Shown piece by piece: positions 35,166 through 44,122 of a stretch of DNA of 64,000 nt. The position numbers and the translations under genes are program-made. The stretch covers positions 110,609-174,608 of the forward strand of contig JAURMC010000009.1 of the NCBI GenBank assembly GCA_030830895.1, given 5' to 3'. How positions within the stretch are numbered: position 1 is the stretch's first letter; each line of letters begins with the position of its first letter. This stretch comes from Crocinitomicaceae bacterium. Lineage in GTDB: Bacteria; Bacteroidota; Bacteroidia; Flavobacteriales_D; Crocinitomicaceae. The notes under the pieces are model-generated. The model worked only from the letters and a program-made list of their open reading frames with translations, made no database searches and was not told the DNA's origin.

Positions 35166-36367
35166 TGAGTGGTACATTAATAGATTTTTGTAAGCAACTT
35201 AACCCAACCCCATTAAACTTACCTGAGGCATTATTAAAAGCAGCTAAGGACGGGATTGAATTTCAACATCATTTTCCAACGACTCGAGATGAGGCATGGA
35301 AATATACGCGGCTCGGAAGAGTTTCGGCGCTGAAATTAAGCCCCGTAAAAATTAATCCAAGTGCAGACCCGCTTCCCAGTTCTGATTCGATTGATATTAT
35401 TTTTGAAAACGGAACGTGGTATTGTGCTCAACCTACCGCGGGATTACATATTGATTTTTCCGGTGACATCGATTCCATAGCTTGGAATGCCTGCACGCTC
35501 CAGGGACATGTACAACACATCAATGCGTTAACCGCCCAAGGTGGCGTAGCTATACGCATCGATGCAAACACTAAGCTTATTAAACCCATACGAATTATCC
35601 ACCGTCTAAACGGGGAACATACCGGCTTGATTTTGCATCATCAATTCGTTCTGGATAATCATGCCAGTGCTCAATTGGAGGTAATCTTTGAGGGGCTGGG
35701 TGATGATTCATATGAAAACATACTTTTTGATTTTTTCCTCGGAGTCGGTTCTACACTGCATACAGACATGTTACAACAAACCAAGGGAACACATTACGGA
35801 TTCCATACACAACGGATCTACCAACGAAAAGACAGTACGTTTGCGTTACAAACCATTACCGCGAATACCCATTTTACACGGAATGAGATCGAGGTGTTTT
35901 CTCAAGAAGAAGGCACCCACACCCAACTATACGGCGCATTCATTGGCCAAGAAAACAACCACATTGACAACCATACATATGTGCATCATATGGCCCCTAA
36001 TTGTACCTCAGATGAGAATTATAAGGGCGTACTTTCGCATAAGGCTACGGGAGTCTTCAATGGAAAAGTGAAGGTTTATAAAGACGCACAGAAAATTAAT
36101 GCATACCAGGCAAATAAAAACATTCTGTTGTCGGACCAGGCAACCATCAATGCGAAACCGGAACTGGAAATTTATGCGGATGATGTTAAATGCTCACACG
36201 GTTCAACTACTGGACAGTTGGATCAACAAGCCTTGTTTTTCTTGAGGACTCGGGGAATTAGTGAAACAAAAGCAATCGATATGCTCATCAATGGGTTTTT
36301 GGCTGAAATCGTAGGCGCTGTAAAGTCTAGCCATATTCAAGAGGCATTGCATACCTTATTAGATTAA
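35165..36367 (+). CDS. sufD: Fe-S assembly protein SufD
   Basis: 400 residues from ATG 35165, overlapping the sufC stop; a start at 35144 would lie inside sufC. The beta-helix ends with DDVKCSHGSTTGQLDQQALFFLRTRGIS, the SufD signature with its conserved Cys and His. It is the last suf gene here: the cysteine desulfurase SufS and SufE, often next in related genomes, are not adjacent. Confidence 0.95.
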   Translation: MSGTLIDFCKQLNPTPLNLPEALLKAAKDGIEFQHHFPTTRDEAWKYTRLGRVSALKLSPVKINPSADPLPSSDSIDIIFENGTWYCAQPTAGLHIDFSGDIDSIAWNACTLQGHVQHINALTAQGGVAIRIDANTKLIKPIRIIHRLNGEHTGLILHHQFVLDNHASAQLEVIFEGLGDDSYENILFDFFLGVGSTLHTDMLQQTKGTHYGFHTQRIYQRKDSTFALQTITANTHFTRNEIEVFSQEEGTHTQLYGAFIGQENNHIDNHTYVHHMAPNCTSDENYKGVLSHKATGVFNGKVKVYKDAQKINAYQANKNILLSDQATINAKPELEIYADDVKCSHGSTTGQLDQQALFFLRTRGISETKAIDMLINGFLAEIVGAVKSSHIQEALHTLLD

Positions 36368-36376
36368 TTACCTTCG
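36347..36376 (+). promoter_or_regulatory. Promoter of the ChaN-like gene
   Basis: TTG at 36347-36349 inside the sufD end, a 19-base spacer and TACCTTCG at 36369-36376, one mismatch to the -7 consensus. The predicted start is about 10 bases before ATG 36392. Confidence 0.45.
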
Positions 36377-36391
36377 TAAGAAATCTACGCA

Positions 36392-37255
36392 ATGAAAATT
36401 TTATTGATAAGTTCTTTCTTTATTTGGAGTTCACTTAGTTTTAGTCAACACGACAAGGCTTTTGTGATTTATAATGCCAAAGGGAAAGTGGTAAAGTACA
36501 AAGAGCTCAAATCAAAGAGTTTGGCAGGAAATGTGTTGCTTTTTGGTGAATATCACGATAATCCGATCGTGCATTGGTTACAGTTGGAATTAACGCGAGA
36601 TGCATTCGATCAACACGGTAACAACCTCATGCTAGGTTTTGAAATGTTTGAGCAAGACCAACAAGCTATATTAAACCGCTACCTGCAGGGTGCATTTCCC
36701 GAAAAGAATTTGAAAGATTCCTTGCGCCTGTGGCCTAATTATGAAACCGATTATGCACCATTAATTGAATTTGCAAAAACCAATAATATTCCATGCATTG
36801 CGGATAATATACAACGTAAATATGCAAGTCTCATGTTTAAAAAAGGTCGTTCAGCCTTTGATACAATTTCCCCATCGATTCTTAACCAAATGGCCGATCC
36901 TTATTTTAATTTAGATACCTCACTTTCACAATACAGCGCGTTGCGCAAGATGGCAAGTCACATGCCTGCAGGGGGTGGATTCATGTTGGAAAGTCAAGCA
37001 TTTAAAGATGCGACGATGGCTAAGTTCATTCTAGCGAATATGCAGGCAACTACCTTTTTTATGCATTATAATGGGGCGTATCATAGTGATTTCTATCAGG
37101 GCATCATGTGGTATTTATTGCAGGCAAGATCGGATTTACGCATCACCACGATTTCTACAGTAACACAAGCTGATATTAATTCTTTAGATAATGAACACCT
37201 GGGGAGAGCGGATTTTATTATATGCGTTCCGGAGAATATGACGAAAACACATTAA
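36392..37255 (+). CDS. ChaN-like haem-binding/iron-regulated protein
   Basis: 287 residues with a signal peptide cleaved near 19-20 (SLSFSQ); there is no lipobox cysteine, so it is soluble in the periplasm. The ChaN/PF04187-type core contains VLLFGEYHDNPIVHWLQ, with the conserved Glu-His, and MLGFEMFEQDQQAILNRYL. Known members bind haem or take part in iron handling. Placement behind sufABCD supports a link to iron, although it has its own promoter. It converges on the J-domain gene with 1 base between stops. Confidence 0.83.
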   Translation: MKILLISSFFIWSSLSFSQHDKAFVIYNAKGKVVKYKELKSKSLAGNVLLFGEYHDNPIVHWLQLELTRDAFDQHGNNLMLGFEMFEQDQQAILNRYLQGAFPEKNLKDSLRLWPNYETDYAPLIEFAKTNNIPCIADNIQRKYASLMFKKGRSAFDTISPSILNQMADPYFNLDTSLSQYSALRKMASHMPAGGGFMLESQAFKDATMAKFILANMQATTFFMHYNGAYHSDFYQGIMWYLLQARSDLRITTISTVTQADINSLDNEHLGRADFIICVPENMTKTH

Positions 37256-37256
37256 A

Positions 37257-38015
37257 TCATTTAATCCCTCGCTTCTTTTTAATGTTCTCGTAGGCGTCTT
37301 GGATTTGTTGGAATTTTTCTTTGGCCCCTTTTTGGTATTCTTCCCCCATTTGAGTTACTTTATCTGGGTGGAAGGCAATTGCCATCTTTCGATAAGCACG
37401 TTTTACCTCTTCGTCACTCGCTAATGCGTCAATGCCTAGAATTTTATAATCGGAATCTGCATTCCGGTAAAACATGTTTTTGACACTTTCAAATTCCATA
37501 GCTGGAATTCCAAGTTTATTGGCTAATTGCTCGATTATTTTCATTTCGCTATCATCCACATGCCCGTCTGCTTTAGCCACCTGAAAGAGGTAATGAACCA
37601 TCTGAATGCGGCCATCTACCGAAATTCTGTTCCGAATATCATTGCAAATATCAGAAATTGGTATCTGACCTCTATCTAAAAAGTGCTTAAGTACTTGTAA
37701 ATGCTCTCTTGTAAATTTATTCCCAAATTGGGCAGTAAAAAAACTCTTGACATAATCAAGTTCAACGCGCTTAACCGTCCCATCTGCCTTCATAACAACG
37801 GCAGATAAAGCCATCAACATAGTTGGGAAATCGAATTGGGTGGCGCGTTGGCGGTAATACTCGAAGCCACTTCTTGAACTTGTTTGACTACTTGTTTTGG
37901 TTTGATTCCCTTTACCTAAGAAATCAATGATGCTTCCAATTATAAATCCAATGACAGCGTATTTAACAGCCCCTGTAAGTATGAGGAATCCAACCCCTAA
38001 AAACCACTTGTACAA
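37257..38015 (-). CDS. TerB-like and J-domain membrane-anchored protein (DjlA-like)
   Basis: 252 residues with a TTG start; a stop codon lies a few codons upstream and no nearer ATG keeps the N-terminal helix. The order is a membrane helix (about 5-30), a TerB-like helical domain (about 60-165, MVHYLFQVAKADGHVDDSEM) and a C-terminal J domain (about 188-252) with the HPD motif in AIAFHPDK. This is the DjlA layout: a membrane-tethered DnaK co-chaperone. htpG lies just upstream on the same strand, so both may belong to one chaperone unit. Confidence 0.85.
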   Translation of the reverse strand: MYKWFLGVGFLILTGAVKYAVIGFIIGSIIDFLGKGNQTKTSSQTSSRSGFEYYRQRATQFDFPTMLMALSAVVMKADGTVKRVELDYVKSFFTAQFGNKFTREHLQVLKHFLDRGQIPISDICNDIRNRISVDGRIQMVHYLFQVAKADGHVDDSEMKIIEQLANKLGIPAMEFESVKNMFYRNADSDYKILGIDALASDEEVKRAYRKMAIAFHPDKVTQMGEEYQKGAKEKFQQIQDAYENIKKKRGIK

Positions 38016-38038
38016 CTTCGTATTTTAACACAAACTTA

Positions 38039-39934
38039 CTAAGATTCTACCATTCCGCTCACAGAACGTTGTATGAATTCGGTTAGTGCTTCACCTTTCA
38101 GTAACCCTTGCGACAACATTGCCAGGTCTACCAGCTGCTTCACCGTAACCTGTTGACGTGCGTTTTTCATCTTGAGTACTTTACTAATTACCGGATGATT
38201 GCCATTTACAACCAGTTGATACATCTCAGGAAAGGCGCCATAAAATCCACCGCCACCCATTCTTTGTTGCTCCATCATTCGTCGAATGAATTCAGGTTGC
38301 GTAATTATTATTGGTGCATCTTGTTCAGGCATCGATGCTAATTGAATTGTAAATTTCTCTTTATCAACCACCCCCTCAAATAAGGGCTTTAATTTTTCTT
38401 CTTCTGTAGCACTTAACTTGGATGGTATTTCTTCCCCTTTGTCAATCAATTTCTCCAAACTATCTGAATCAACTCTACTAAAGCGAACCTTCTCATTGCT
38501 TTGTTCCAGTTTTTGAATCCAATGTGATGCTAATGGACCTTCTAAAACTATTACATCATAGGCTCGATCGGTTGCTTGTTTCACATAGGAGAATTGTCCT
38601 TCCGCATCAGAAGTGTAAAGTATGATGGTTTCTTCACTTTTATTCGTTTGATTGGTTTTTATTTTCTCAAGGTATTCTTCCATGGTAAAGTATTCACCAC
38701 TTGTATTTTTAAGCAAAGCAAATGATTTAGCTTTTTCAGCAAATTTCTCATCTGAAAGCATCCCGTACTGGACGAAAATGTACAAATCATTCCATTTCTC
38801 TTCGAAATCCTTCCGATCCTTATTAAACATTTCAGCTAATTTATCCGCAACTTTCTTTGTGATGTGCGCGGATATTTTTTTCACATTTGAATCACTTTGT
38901 AAGTAAGATCTTGACACATTTAAAGGAATGTCGGGAGAATCAATAACCCCGTGTAATAAGGTTAAAAACTCAGGTACAATTTCTTCCACGCTGTCCGTGA
39001 TAAAGACTTGGTTGCTGTATAAATTGATTTTGTTTCGCTGAACTTCAACATTTTCTTTAATCTTAGGAAAATATAGAATTCCGGTTAAATTAAATGGATA
39101 GTCTACATTTAAATGGATGTTAAAAAGAGGCGCTTCAAACGTAGAAGGGTATAATTCTCGATAAAAGGATTGATAGTCCTCCTCACTCAATGATGACGGT
39201 GAAACGGTCCATGCCGGTTTAACATTATTTACTTGATTTGGTACTTCAATTGCTACACGTTTCAAATTTCCTTTATCATCTTTTTCTCCATCTGGTGAAT
39301 CAATATATTCTGTTTTGGTACCAAAAAATACCGGAATAGGAAGGAACTTACAATACTTGGAAAGAATTCCTTGAATTCTAGGTTTATCATTAAACTCAAG
39401 GGCATCCTCATTTAGGAAAAGAATAATATCGGTTCCTCGTTCAGCTTTTTCGATCTCTTTTATAGTAAATTCTGGGGAACCATTACTTTCCCACTGCACC
39501 GCTTTTGCGCCTTCCAGTCGAGATAAAGTTTGAATTTGTACTTTCTCTGCAACCATAAATGCAGAATAAAACCCGAGTCCAAAATGACCGATAATCTGCT
39601 CGGCCCCTTCCTTGCCTTTGTACTGATTAACAAATTCTTCTGCACCTGAAAAGGCAATTTGATTAATATATTTATCAATCTCCTCTTCAGTCATTCCAAT
39701 GCCACGATCTCTGATGGTTATTGTTTTGGCCTCACGGTCTAATAGGACCTCAACCTTTAATTCGCCTATTTCGCCTTTGAATTCTCCATTGGTAGCAAGT
39801 ACCTTTAATTTTTGCGAAGCATCCACTGCATTCGATACCAATTCTCTGAGAAAAATTTCATGATCTGAGTATAGAAATTTTTTAATGATTGGAAAGATAT
39901 TTTCCGTTTGAACATTTATTTGACCTGTTTTCAT
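38039..39934 (-). CDS. htpG: Chaperone HtpG (Hsp90)
   Basis: 631 residues from ATG 39934 (MKTGQINVQTENIF). The ATPase domain has SDHEIFLRELVSNAVDASQK, TIRDRGIGMT and IGHFGLGFYSAF. The middle domain and dimerisation domain are complete. It has no C-terminal MEEVD motif, as expected in bacteria. A longer frame to 40012 adds an unrelated 26 residues. It lies upstream of the DjlA-like gene with a 23-base gap. Confidence 0.97.
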   Translation of the reverse strand: MKTGQINVQTENIFPIIKKFLYSDHEIFLRELVSNAVDASQKLKVLATNGEFKGEIGELKVEVLLDREAKTITIRDRGIGMTEEEIDKYINQIAFSGAEEFVNQYKGKEGAEQIIGHFGLGFYSAFMVAEKVQIQTLSRLEGAKAVQWESNGSPEFTIKEIEKAERGTDIILFLNEDALEFNDKPRIQGILSKYCKFLPIPVFFGTKTEYIDSPDGEKDDKGNLKRVAIEVPNQVNNVKPAWTVSPSSLSEEDYQSFYRELYPSTFEAPLFNIHLNVDYPFNLTGILYFPKIKENVEVQRNKINLYSNQVFITDSVEEIVPEFLTLLHGVIDSPDIPLNVSRSYLQSDSNVKKISAHITKKVADKLAEMFNKDRKDFEEKWNDLYIFVQYGMLSDEKFAEKAKSFALLKNTSGEYFTMEEYLEKIKTNQTNKSEETIILYTSDAEGQFSYVKQATDRAYDVIVLEGPLASHWIQKLEQSNEKVRFSRVDSDSLEKLIDKGEEIPSKLSATEEEKLKPLFEGVVDKEKFTIQLASMPEQDAPIIITQPEFIRRMMEQQRMGGGGFYGAFPEMYQLVVNGNHPVISKVLKMKNARQQVTVKQLVDLAMLSQGLLKGEALTEFIQRSVSGMVES

Positions 39935-40053
39935 TTGATAAATTTTAAAACAGCCTTTGTATTCAATATATATACCAAAATAGGCATGGTGACAGATTGG
40001 CATATTTACCATATTTTACAAGCTGTATTCGCTTACAAATTGACATATTTTGG

Positions 40054-40061
40054 TACTTTTG
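40054..40061 (+). promoter_or_regulatory. -7 element for the polytopic membrane protein gene
   Basis: TACTTTTG matches TAnnTTTG and lies 8 bases before ATG 40070. It is one reason to prefer that start over ATG 39986. No good -33 TTG is found. Confidence 0.4.
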
Positions 40062-40069
40062 CTGGCGTG

Positions 40070-41368
40070 ATGGATGCCTTCTCCTTCGGTATTGGAGCAC
40101 TCGTGTTCGGTGGATTAATATATATTATTCCAGTATTCATTGGGGTATCAAAAAATGCATTAGTTTTTTCCTGGGTAGTAAAAGTTGTTGCTGCACTTGC
40201 TTTGCTTTATGTATACACTCAGGTCTATCCAAAACGAGCGGAGGCAGATGCATTTAAGTACTTTGATGATGGTATAATTCTGTATGAAATTTCTGAAGAA
40301 CATCCCAAGGCCTTTGTTAGAATTATGACAGGAGTTTGGACAGAATCTGATTTACTATATCTTAATCGATTGAACTATTGGTTTCGCACTTATGATCATG
40401 GAATTGTGAATGATAACAGGTTGGTTATACGTTTTAACGCATTATTGAATTTAATCAGCCAAGGGTCCTATGGATTTAATCTTTTCGTTTTTTTAGCTTT
40501 ATCTTGGCTTGGTGCGTACTGGTTGTTTCAGTTGTTTCTTGGTCTTTCGTCTTCCAAAATAACTTCGTATGTTGCTGCATTTCTAATACCTTCAACGGTT
40601 TTTTGGAGTAGTGGAATTTTAAAAGAGGCATTGTTGTTTTTCGCATTGGGCGGTTTTTTGTTTAGTGTTTTTCGTTTACATCAGCGTTTTCGATTGGGGT
40701 TATTAACCTTAGGTATTGTATGTTTATTATTGTTGCTGTTTTTGAAAATTTATATTTTGATAGCTCTTTTTCCATTGGTATTAATGACTTGGCTTTGGGA
40801 GAGAACTAAAACTTGGAAAAACAGGGCATTTATAATATTGATCTTTATGGGGTTATGTATTACTTGCCATGCACTTTTTTTTCCCAATTGGAGTGCGCTA
40901 TCGACGATACAGGGAAAACAATTTGATTTTATTCAAATGGCTCAAGCAGTGAATGCGGGTAGTGTTGTGCCTATTATCCCAATGGATGGAAAAATTACAA
41001 CTATTTTGACCTTAATACCTATAGGAATTTGGAATGTATTGGTATATCCTGACCTCACGATGTTAAAAAATGGTCAATCTGTCGTTGCATTTATAGAGAA
41101 TTTCCTGATTTTATTGGTTTTTCTCGGCGCTGTTATTCGCTTAAAGGGGTTGACTTGGAAGCTGGATTGGCGTTTTCCTATGTTATTATTTAGTCTTGCG
41201 GTTGTTTCGCTGGTAGGGATGACTGCCCCGGTAGTCGGAGCAATGGTGCGATACAAAGCTCCTGTTTTACCTTTTTTATGGATGAGCTTATCGCATTATC
41301 AAATACAGAAAATCAAACTTAAATTTACTTCAAATAGCATTTATCAATGGTTAAATATGCATTTATAA
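40070..41368 (+). CDS. Polytopic membrane protein, unknown (polymerase/glycosyltransferase-like topology)
   Basis: 432 residues from ATG 40070; ATG 39986 would add 28 residues. About 10-11 hydrophobic helices are visible, with one larger soluble loop at about 55-120 (VYPKRAEADAFKYFDDGIILY). A second loop lies near 275-320. The layout resembles Wzy/O-antigen polymerase or GT-C-type envelope proteins. No catalytic motif is certain: the DADAF-like acidic stretch in the first loop (EADAFKYFDDG) is the best candidate. It overlaps the following SDR gene by 22 bases. Confidence 0.65.
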   Translation: MDAFSFGIGALVFGGLIYIIPVFIGVSKNALVFSWVVKVVAALALLYVYTQVYPKRAEADAFKYFDDGIILYEISEEHPKAFVRIMTGVWTESDLLYLNRLNYWFRTYDHGIVNDNRLVIRFNALLNLISQGSYGFNLFVFLALSWLGAYWLFQLFLGLSSSKITSYVAAFLIPSTVFWSSGILKEALLFFALGGFLFSVFRLHQRFRLGLLTLGIVCLLLLLFLKIYILIALFPLVLMTWLWERTKTWKNRAFIILIFMGLCITCHALFFPNWSALSTIQGKQFDFIQMAQAVNAGSVVPIIPMDGKITTILTLIPIGIWNVLVYPDLTMLKNGQSVVAFIENFLILLVFLGAVIRLKGLTWKLDWRFPMLLFSLAVVSLVGMTAPVVGAMVRYKAPVLPFLWMSLSHYQIQKIKLKFTSNSIYQWLNMHL

Positions 41369-42105
41369 CGGGAGCATCCTCAGGGTTTGGTACCGCCATT
41401 GCTTCAGTTTTAGCAAAGGAAGGTTATGGTTTAATTTTAACTGCGAGGAGGTTGAATCGCTTGAAAGAATTAAAGGAAACCCTTTCAGGTATTTCTCCGG
41501 ACATAATTATTGGATCAGTGGATGTGCGTGACCCATTAGCTGTAAATACCTGGGTTGATTTATTGCCTGCAGAGGTTAAGAAAAACTTGGAAATTCTTGT
41601 AAATAATGCCGGATTAGCAGCGGGACGTGCGCCAATCGATCAAGGAGATGTTTCAGATTGGGAGCAAATGATTGACACCAATTTAACAGGATTACTCTAT
41701 GTTTCAAAGGCGGTTATTCCACTCATGAAATCTCGCCAAAGTGGAAAAATTATTAATATCACAAGTATTGCAGGAAAAGAAGCTTATTCTCAGGGAAATG
41801 TTTATTGCGCTACTAAAGCAGCGGTTGACCATCTTACAAAGGCAATGCGAATAGACTTACTTCCTTATGGAATTAAGGTGAGTGCTATTGCTCCAGGTGC
41901 AGCGGAAACAGAATTTTCGTTAGTTCGTTTTAAGGGAAATTCTGACCAGGCGGATGCGGTATACAAGGGATATACACCTCTTCAAGCCAAAGATATTGCG
42001 GAAACAGTCCAATTTATAGTAACCAGACCCCCACATGTCTGTATTCAAGATTTAATTATAATGCCTTCAGCCCAAGCTTCTGCTACAATATTTAATAAAG
42101 ATTAA
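41347..42105 (+). CDS. SDR-family NAD(P)-dependent oxidoreductase
   Basis: 252 residues, classical short-chain dehydrogenase. Cofactor motif TGASSGFG is at about 7-14, NNAG at about 88-91, and the catalytic Ser (NITSIAG), Tyr and Lys (VYCATK) follow. PGAAETEFS after the catalytic helix matches YdfG-like enzymes that act on 3-hydroxy acids and serine, but substrate is not certain. It is co-transcribed with the preceding membrane protein and converges on the next gene with a 4-base stop overlap. Confidence 0.9.
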   Translation: MVKYAFITGASSGFGTAIASVLAKEGYGLILTARRLNRLKELKETLSGISPDIIIGSVDVRDPLAVNTWVDLLPAEVKKNLEILVNNAGLAAGRAPIDQGDVSDWEQMIDTNLTGLLYVSKAVIPLMKSRQSGKIINITSIAGKEAYSQGNVYCATKAAVDHLTKAMRIDLLPYGIKVSAIAPGAAETEFSLVRFKGNSDQADAVYKGYTPLQAKDIAETVQFIVTRPPHVCIQDLIIMPSAQASATIFNKD

Positions 42106-43295
42106 GGCAGAAACAGTAAGGTGTTTATTCCGTCAACGCTAAGCAACATGAGGCCATGCTCGTAAATATTGAATTTATGGCTTATTTCGTTATGTATCCT
42201 TCTACCTTGTAAATCTGAGAACATGCAATCATTAAATGCTTGGGGAATTATAATCTCATAATACCCTTCAGTCAAGTGTGGAATGAGTTGATATTCAATC
42301 ACAGGCTTAATAGGTACATCTGCCGCATTTGATACAAAGAATTGTTCAAAATCGAATCGAAAAAGTTTCGGAGCAATAGTGATTACAGAGCTTACTTTTT
42401 CTGAACTTATATACCCTTTGTTGGCAGATGTTAGCGTGATCCCTTCTGTTTGAGCCAAGTTAATTACATTTCCAATTTCAATACGTCTTCGGTTTCCTGA
42501 AAATACTTGCGAGGCTTCATAATCCCATAAGCACCAAACAAAACTCGTATAGAAATTATTCCCATTGTTTTTATATCCAAGTAAATAACTTCGATTTAAT
42601 AAGGTATCCATACAGGCATCAGTAATTAATCCATCTACGGCGAAGCTATCCCTTAATTGTGCGGCTATAGTATCATACCAAAAACAAGGAAGCCGATACC
42701 TTCTGGTATTAAGGTCTATCCAGTTTTTTGAATACAATGTAATAGAATCTGCATCGGCAACAATGGCTTCACAATCATAGTTGTTTGCGTTTGGAAGTGG
42801 GGCGAATTGTGTTTGGTCTGACCAATAAAACGGGAGTTTTTCTGCTTGGACCGAATCTAAACTCAATTCAGATATTGGGAAACGATAAAGGCATAGGTTT
42901 TGTCGATTGCCATAATTATTTCCCACGTCTCCTATATATACATGGGTTGAATTTGAAGTTATTGCCTCCCAGTCCACATTGGTAGCTCCGTTTATGATTA
43001 TCGTACGTAGCACAATACCCAAGGTATCAAGTTCGTAAATCAATGCCTCGTTACCCGAATCATTAAATGTATAAAGAAAATTTCCAATGCGAATCAGCCC
43101 TGAGTTTTCGTGGAGTGTATCGTTCAGGTTGTTTACTAAGCTTAGGGTATAATTAGTGTTGGGATATACGCAACTCCCATCGTTTATGGTGGCATTTATA
43201 TCGTAATTAATAGCTTGAGGGTCGGTGCATCCCCATTGGGAGAAATAGAAATAAGGCAATGCAATAAAGACAATTAAAATATTTTTATAGCCCAT
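42102..43295 (-). CDS. Exported protein with GCTDP-type motif
   Basis: 397 residues with a signal peptide (MGYKNILIVFIALPYFYFS). Directly after it stands one GCTDPQAINYDINATINDGSC motif, the short cysteine-bracketed, Asp/Asn-rich element frequent in marine Bacteroidota surface proteins and probably calcium binding. The rest (about 50-340) reads as a beta-propeller-like protein (NSGLIRIGNFLYTFNDSGNEALIYELD, NVDWEAITSN, YIGDVGNNYGNRQNLCLYRF). That pattern recalls SdiA-regulated/esterase-like phytase-type propellers. A poor C-terminal sorting-like segment is present. It overlaps the previous gene of the operon by 22 bases. Confidence 0.68.
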   Translation of the reverse strand: MGYKNILIVFIALPYFYFSQWGCTDPQAINYDINATINDGSCVYPNTNYTLSLVNNLNDTLHENSGLIRIGNFLYTFNDSGNEALIYELDTLGIVLRTIIINGATNVDWEAITSNSTHVYIGDVGNNYGNRQNLCLYRFPISELSLDSVQAEKLPFYWSDQTQFAPLPNANNYDCEAIVADADSITLYSKNWIDLNTRRYRLPCFWYDTIAAQLRDSFAVDGLITDACMDTLLNRSYLLGYKNNGNNFYTSFVWCLWDYEASQVFSGNRRRIEIGNVINLAQTEGITLTSANKGYISSEKVSSVITIAPKLFRFDFEQFFVSNAADVPIKPVIEYQLIPHLTEGYYEIIIPQAFNDCMFSDLQGRRIHNEISHKFNIYEHGLMLLSVDGINTLLFLP

Positions 43296-44122
43296 TCTTC
43301 CGATTCTTTTTCGTTAATAAGTCCAGCATCTATAAGAAAGTCAATGGTTGGTTTAATTGCTTTAGGCAAGTCTATGGTATGTGTATTCCATTCGGTTTCG
43401 CTGAGCCAGCTTTTCACTTCTGTGAGATTCAAGTGGTATCTCCAAGCAATGGACTCTGCAGAATTTGAATCAATTTTAATTTTTTTAGCTTGCGTTTTTG
43501 TTATCTTAATAATTTCTTGAATAATTTCTGCATGTTGGGTTAGTAAATCTCCGCGGCAAGCAATTACAAAACACGGCCAAGGGGTATTGACTTGACCAAT
43601 ACGCGTGCAACTACCTTTGTCTACAAATGGCTGTGTGGTATATTTCTCCCAAAGAAAGTATTCAGCTTCGTTATTTTCTAAGGCCCAAATACCCCCATAA
43701 ACATCTCCAATTACATTAAAACTTAATGAGTCTTTTTGCCATTGTTCCTCTTTAGCTAGGACATAAGACATTAGGTGGGAACCAGATCCATATCGAGAAA
43801 TTGCAAATCGGTGATTATCATGTTTTGTTTCAGGTACAAAAGTTTTAGGCACATGTATTCCCCATTGCAGTGGAGAATTTACATAAATATCTACAATTTT
43901 CGCATTTGTTCCTTGTAAAATCGCTTTACTAATTCCTTCTGTAAGCAAAACGGCAATGTCTAAACTTTTGGTTTCTAATCCTTTAATCATCTGCCCAGTT
44001 CCCCCGGTCATATCCGACCAATGAAGCTCAACATTTAGTTTGTCAAAAGCTTTCTCTTCGATGGCTTTTCGCCAAGGATAATTAAAATGTTCTGGCACAC
44101 CGCCAATTTTAAACTTTTTCAT
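43274..44122 (-). CDS. Substrate-binding-like protein (NMT1/THI5-type fold) without signal peptide
   Basis: 282 residues from ATG 44122; the frame continues upstream only inside the ABC gene. The sequence follows the type II periplasmic-binding fold of NMT1/THI5 and taurine/nitrate binding proteins: KIGGVPEHFNYPWRKAI, DMTGGTGQMIKGLETKSLDIAVLLTEG, and RFAISRYGSGSHLM. There is no signal peptide, so it is cytoplasmic; a cytosolic group of this fold is known. It overlaps the ABC exporter gene by 14 bases, so both are co-translated, but it lacks a matching importer permease. Confidence 0.78.
   Translation of the reverse strand: MKKFKIGGVPEHFNYPWRKAIEEKAFDKLNVELHWSDMTGGTGQMIKGLETKSLDIAVLLTEGISKAILQGTNAKIVDIYVNSPLQWGIHVPKTFVPETKHDNHRFAISRYGSGSHLMSYVLAKEEQWQKDSLSFNVIGDVYGGIWALENNEAEYFLWEKYTTQPFVDKGSCTRIGQVNTPWPCFVIACRGDLLTQHAEIIQEIIKITKTQAKKIKIDSNSAESIAWRYHLNLTEVKSWLSETEWNTHTIDLPKAIKPTIDFLIDAGLINEKESEEWAIKIF

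Noticed and set aside
39908..40069. Longer N-terminus for the polytopic membrane protein, reaching into htpG
   Set aside because: The first 26 residues overlap the htpG start region and the -7 box at 40054 favours a later start; the true start between 39986 and 40070 stays uncertain.
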